DNA of 64,000 nucleotides from Sphingobium baderi (GTDB taxonomy: Bacteria > Pseudomonadota > Alphaproteobacteria > Sphingomonadales > Sphingomonadaceae): contig NZ_CP013266.1 in NCBI RefSeq assembly GCF_001456115.1, forward strand, positions 21,175 to 85,174, written 5' to 3'. The notes below the pieces were generated by a model. The model was not told the DNA's origin and searched no databases. It was given only the letters and a program-made list of their open reading frames with translations. Below are positions 60,006 to 64,000 of the stretch, one piece after another. The number at the start of each line of letters is the position of its first letter. Within the stretch, counting starts at the first letter, position 1. The position numbers and the translations under genes were made by a program.

Positions 60006-60920
60006 ATGCGTAATCTGCCGCCGCTCAATGCCCTTCGCGTCTTCGAGGTCGCAGCTCGCACGGGCAGTTACGCCACCGCGGCCGCGGAACTCGGCCTGAC
60101 ACACGGTGCGGTCAGTCGTCACATCGGATCCCTCGAAGCATGGTTCGGACACAAGCTGTTCCAGCGCGAGGGCCGTCGCATGGTCGCAACGCCGCGGGCG
60201 GCCGCCTTCGCCAGCGAGGTTGGACGCGCCTTCGATAGGGTCAGCTACGCCGCTGACGCCTTCGGCGGGCCGGCGATGCGGCGCATCCTCCGTGTCAGCG
60301 CGCCGACCAGCTTCGCGATGCGGTGGCTCATCCCCCGGCTCGATCGCTTTCACACGGCCAATCAGGAGATCGAGGTCGTGATCGCTACGGTCTCGACCGT
60401 TCTCGACGACGTTCGGGGTGGCTTTGATGTCGCCATTCGTCGAGGCGCTGCCCGGGAGGGCGCATGGCCGCATCATCGTGCGGTTCCGGTTCTAGATGAT
60501 GTCGATACGCTGATCGCCAGCCCGGCTCTTTTAAAGCATCGGCCGATAACGCGAGCGTCCGACATCGAGGGACACATGCTTCTCGGCAGCGAAACCAGGC
60601 CGGGCGATTGGATCGATTGGCTCGATGCGGCGGGCTTATCCCGTCTGAGCAACCAGCCAAGACGGACATTCGATCATTTCTTCGTGACCCGGCAAGCTGT
60701 GGTGGACGGGCTTGGCATCGGCATCGGTCCCATGCCGATGCTGGACATAGACGTAGCATCGGGCCGGCTCGTTACGCCGTTGCCGGATGTTCGGGTGCGT
60801 CGCGGCGGCTATGTCGCGCTTGTTCCAGGACACGTAGGAAGGGTGTCCGCAATCACGACGTTCGTCGATTGGCTAGAAGCGGAGGGCACCATCCTTACAG
60901 AACAATCACCCGCTATCTAG
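60006..60920 (+). CDS. LysR-family regulator (GcvA-like)
   Basis: 304 aa. LPPLNALRVFEVAARTGSYATAAAELGLTHGAVSRHIGSLEAWFGHKLFQREGRRM is the HTH of the GcvA/AmpR branch; the effector domain follows (FDVAIRRGAAREGAWPHHR, GLGIGIGPMPML). Probably regulates the divergent MFS-SDR pair. No gene is seen between 60921 and 61030. Confidence 0.88.
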   Translation: MRNLPPLNALRVFEVAARTGSYATAAAELGLTHGAVSRHIGSLEAWFGHKLFQREGRRMVATPRAAAFASEVGRAFDRVSYAADAFGGPAMRRILRVSAPTSFAMRWLIPRLDRFHTANQEIEVVIATVSTVLDDVRGGFDVAIRRGAAREGAWPHHRAVPVLDDVDTLIASPALLKHRPITRASDIEGHMLLGSETRPGDWIDWLDAAGLSRLSNQPRRTFDHFFVTRQAVVDGLGIGIGPMPMLDIDVASGRLVTPLPDVRVRRGGYVALVPGHVGRVSAITTFVDWLEAEGTILTEQSPAI

Positions 60921-61030
60921 TATCGAAACCCATGAGCATAGCATCGCTTCGATATTCCCGCGCTCAGCGAAACGGGCCTCGCGGCCGATATTATCGCGCT
61001 GCTGGGTAATGATACACCTCGGAAGCGCGC

Positions 61031-62260
61031 TTGCGCATCCAGCCCGCCGGGACGTTCCGATCGCTGCGGCGACATAATTATCGGCTATGGGCTCTCGGAG
61101 TTCTCGTCTCTAACATCGGCACCGGGGTTCAGCGAACGGCGCAGGATTGGTTGGCGCTAATTGTGCTGACCCATCAGAGCGCTTCTGCCCTCGGTATCGT
61201 CATGGCGCTTCGATTCGCGCCTTAGCTGCTCTTCCTGCCCTGGACAGGCTCGGCGGCCGACCATTCCAATCAGCGAAAGCTGCTGATGATCACGCAGGCA
61301 AGCATGGGGCTACTATCGCTGCTGCTGGGCGGGCTGATCCTGATCGGTGCCATCCGGCTTTGGCAAGTCTATGTCTTCGCCTTCCTCTTCGGAAGTGCAG
61401 CCGCCTACGACGCGCCGGTCCGCCAGATCTTCGTCTCGCAACTGGTCGACGACGAGGATTTGCACAACGCGGTCACGCTGAACACCGTTTCGTTCAATCT
61501 CGGGAGTCTGATTGGTCCGGCCGTGTCAGGACTGATGATCGCGTCCGTCGGGACGGCATGGGCATTCGTCCTAAACGGGATGTCTTTTCTCGCGGTGTTG
61601 GCGTCGTTGTCGCTGCTACGAAAAGACGAACTCTACCCGACCACGGCGAGCGGTCGGACGCGCGGCAGTTTCATGGAAGGACTGCGCTATGTCGCGGGCC
61701 GCCCTGACCTGATCGCCATCCTCGTGATGCTCTTCCTGATCGGAACCTTCGCGCTCAACTTCCCGATCTTCATATCCACCATGGCGGTCGGCGTCTTCCA
61801 TGCCGACGCGCGCGGATTCGGTGCGTTGTCGTCGGTGATGGCGATAGGCGCGATGGCCGGGGTGTTGTGGAGTGCGCGGAGGGGGCGACCGACGCTCGTG
61901 ACGTTGCGCTGGAGCGCGGTATTGCTCGGTATCGGTTTCACCCTGGCCGGCGCTGCCCCGACCTACTGGCTTTTCGCTGCCGCGCTGGCGGTCGTCGGTG
62001 TGGCTTGTATGATTTTCGTCAACGCCACCAATCCCCTGATGCAGCTCTCGACCGAGCCGGCCATGCGAGGCCGCGTCATGGCGTTGCGGATTAGCGTCGC
62101 GCTCGGTGCTACGCCTATCGGCGCGCCGATCGTGGGTCTGGTCGCGGATCGGTTCGGCCCACGTTGGGCCTTGGGTATCGGGGCTGCATCGGGTTGTGCG
62201 GCGGCGGCAGTCGGATTTTATGCCCGGTTGCGAGAGGCCGACAGGGAAGTTTCAAAATAA
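61031..62260 (+). pseudogene. MFS transporter broken by an amber codon
   Basis: A single reading frame of about 409 codons with twelve likely membrane segments (RSLRRHNYRLWALGVLVSNIGTGVQRTAQDWLALIVLT; FGSAAAYDAPVRQIFVSQLVDDEDLHNAVTLN), matching EntS-type exporters. At 61223-61225 a TAG interrupts ALRFAP-stop-LLFLPWTG, where glutamine (CAG) is expected in this family. Both sides stay in frame. Without suppression only 64 residues or a late restart at 61286 would form. Confidence 0.8.
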
Positions 62261-62292
62261 GGTTGACCATCCCTTTGATGCCACGGTGAAAA

Positions 62293-63214
62293 TCAGCGCC
62301 GTGTTGCGAAGATGTCGTAACCGGTATCGTAAAGTACCGCCCGTCGCTCCAATGGACCGAGCAGCCGTGCGGCGTCCACGGCGCGCCCCACCATTTGCGC
62401 ATAGGTTCCAGGCGTATTACCCATGTCGGAGCCCCACATGATATGATCGGCACCGATGCTGTCGACGGCATGGCGCAGAAAGGCGGCGGGGCTGATCTCG
62501 CGATCTTGCAGCCGGTCCATGTTGATCGTGGTGAATTTGTAGAAGACGTTCGGATGCCGCGAGAGAGCAAGCAGATCGGGCCCGAGCCCGAAATCCGGCG
62601 CGCCGGCGACCGGCGGCCAATTAAGGTGATCGATCACGAGCGGAACGTGGGGAAATCGCTCGGACAGCCGGGCGAACGCCGCCAAAGCCTCCTTCGGGCG
62701 GCCAAAGGGCATGACCATGATCTCGATCGGCAGTCGCGCCGACTCCGCGAGCGCCCACATCGCATGAGCGGCATCACTTTCGAGCCATGGAAAGGTGCCG
62801 TCGGGCGCCGCCACACCGGTCAGCCGCAACCCTGAAAGCGCTCGTGTGGCGACAAGATCACGAAGAGTTGTGTGTGCTGACCGGTCGAGTGGGTCCAGGA
62901 TGATAACCGGGAAGAAGCGTGATGGATCTGCTCGCGCGCTGTCGAGAATATAGCGATTGTCGGTGCCGTAGGTGCCTCGCTTCTGGATCGCCGCCATCGC
63001 CTGCACATGCTGTTCGTCCATCCAGCGGATCATCGACATCGCGTCTGGCGTAGGCGTGCCTGTACCGAACTGGCGGTAATCTACCGGCGGCGGAGGCGGT
63101 GCCGCCGGATCGGGCTCGATCAAAGGATATTGAATGCGATCGTTCGACACGAGATGCGCGTGAGAATCAAACAGGCGTTCCGTCGTCGGCGCCGTCTGCC
63201 CGGGTACGCTGTCG
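62293..63214 (-). pseudogene. Amidohydrolase 2 family gene, start removed by IS6100
   Basis: The frame includes LFDSHAHLVSNDRIQYPLIEP, with the metal-binding HxH motif, then HVPLVIDHLNWPP and ADHIMWGSDMGNTP. This is the amidohydrolase-2 (TIM-barrel hydrolase) family of about 300 aa. Upstream of HAH there is no ATG, GTG or TTG before the IS6100 end at 63215, so the native start was lost. A GTG at 63150 follows the HxH motif and would give an inactive protein. Confidence 0.75.
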
Positions 63215-64000
63215 GGCTCTGTTGCAAAGATTGGCGGCAGTCAGAGGTAGGCTGTCGCTCTGCGCCGATCAGGCGGCTGCTGCGAAATGGTGGTTGAGCA
63301 TGCCCATGGCCTCCGTCAGCGCCGAGGGCCCAATGCCAAAAGCTCTCTCCACAAGGCGCACCTCGCCCCTGATGCCGGGCTGCAGGCACCAGGGGCGAGC
63401 CTGTCCTTTGCGCAGGGCTCGCATGACTTCGAATCCCTTGATCGTGGCATAGGCCGTGGGGATCGATTTGAAACCGCGCACCGGCTTGATCAGTATCTTG
63501 AGCTTTCCGTGATCGGCCTCGATCACGTTATTGAGATACTTCACCTGCCGGTGGGCCGTCTCCCGGTCCAGCTTTCCTTCGCGCTTCAATTCGGTGATCG
63601 CTGCACCATAGCTCGGCGCTTTGTCGGTATTGAGCGTGGCAGGCTTTTCCCAGTGCTTCAGGCCTCGCAGGGCCTTGCCCAGGAACCGCTTCGCTGCCTT
63701 GGCGCTGCGGGTCGGCGACAGGTAGAAATCGATCGTGTCGCCCCGCTTGTCGACTGCCCGGTACAGGTAGGTCCACTTGCCCCGCACCTTGACGTAGGTT
63801 TCATCCAGGCGCCAGCTCGGATCAAAGCCACGCCGCCAGAACCAGCGCAGCCGCTTCTCCATCTCCGGGGCGTAGCACTGGACCCAGCGATAGATCGTCG
63901 TATGGTCGACCGAAATGCCGCGTTCCGCCAGCATTTCCTCAAGGTCGCGATAGCTGATCGGATAGCGACAATACCAGCGCACCGCCCACAGGATCACATC
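63215..64000. mobile_element. IS6100 (IS6 family), cut by window edge
   Basis: The terminal repeat GGCTCTGTTGCAAA is at 63215-63228, followed by sequence and a transposase that I recognise as IS6100 (about 880 bp in full). The other end lies beyond 64000. IS6100 is common on sphingomonad and other catabolic plasmids, where pairs of copies move DNA between them. Confidence 0.9.
63269..64000 (-). CDS. tnpA: IS6100 transposase (5' end beyond window)
   Basis: 243 visible codons of about 254. RWYCRYPISYRDLEEMLAERG and DHTTIYRWVQCYAPEMEKRL form the HTH. DETYVKVRGKWTYLYRAVD gives the first Asp, LNTDKAPSYGAAI the second, and NNVIEADHGKLK the Glu of the DDE core. The frame is still open at 64000, where VILWAVRWY begins. 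It appears intact. Confidence 0.95.
   Translation of the reverse strand, partial: DVILWAVRWYCRYPISYRDLEEMLAERGISVDHTTIYRWVQCYAPEMEKRLRWFWRRGFDPSWRLDETYVKVRGKWTYLYRAVDKRGDTIDFYLSPTRSAKAAKRFLGKALRGLKHWEKPATLNTDKAPSYGAAITELKREGKLDRETAHRQVKYLNNVIEADHGKLKILIKPVRGFKSIPTAYATIKGFEVMRALRKGQARPWCLQPGIRGEVRLVERAFGIGPSALTEAMGMLNHHFAAAA

Overview
The window reads as part of a high-GC alphaproteobacterial conjugative plasmid, most likely from a sphingomonad (Sphingobium, Novosphingobium or Sphingomonas). The evidence is a complete P-type VirB/VirD4 transfer system with an EexN lipoprotein, a VirD2-like relaxase, an iteron-type RepA replicon, ParA, a plasmid Ssb, IS6100, and the gene style of that group. 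Taxonomy is inferred; no rRNA or tRNA gene was seen.

Layout. 1-7.1 kb: maintenance and mobilisation (serine recombinase with a possible res site, ssb, parA and partner, small orphans, a probable oriT with a T-DNA-border-like nic core, mobC, relaxase). 7.4-28.3 kb: a stress island built round formaldehyde. It holds frmR, a C4 zinc-finger protein, a cyanide-insensitive-type bd oxidase (cydAB plus a 38-aa DUF2474 subunit), a bestrophin-like channel, a glutathione-independent formaldehyde dehydrogenase, and a long same-strand run frmA-VOC-frmB-ndh-DUF3422-uvrB-uvrA2-DyP peroxidase-encapsulin-PRC barrel. 28.4-28.9 kb: a parDE toxin-antitoxin pair. 29-43.8 kb: the T4SS on the minus strand, from M15 peptidase and VirB1 to VirB11 and VirD4. 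44-48.3 kb: regulators (one looks like a catalytically dead serine recombinase), RepA, its autoregulatory dyad, four oriV iterons and a second rep-like HTH protein. 48.5-50.3 kb: a Tn3-family derivative with matched inverted repeats, a TGATA target duplication and an internally deleted transposase. 50.3-63.2 kb: accessory catabolic, transport and regulatory genes, several of them broken. 63.2 kb to the end: IS6100, running off the window.

The most interesting signal is a repeated operator, TACT-N7-AGTA. It sits between the -35 and -10 elements of near-identical promoters ahead of the zinc-finger gene and cydA, occurs twice in and after the frmA promoter, and has a related C-tract form before frmR. 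The repressor FrmR keeps Pro2 and Cys35, the known formaldehyde-sensing pair. The simplest reading is a plasmid-borne FrmR regulon that couples formaldehyde oxidation, which makes NADH, to a dedicated short respiratory chain (type II NADH dehydrogenase to bd-type oxidase). Nucleotide-excision repair and an encapsulated peroxidase are carried on the same transcript direction. The functional coupling is inference; the repeated promoter and operator architecture is seen directly.
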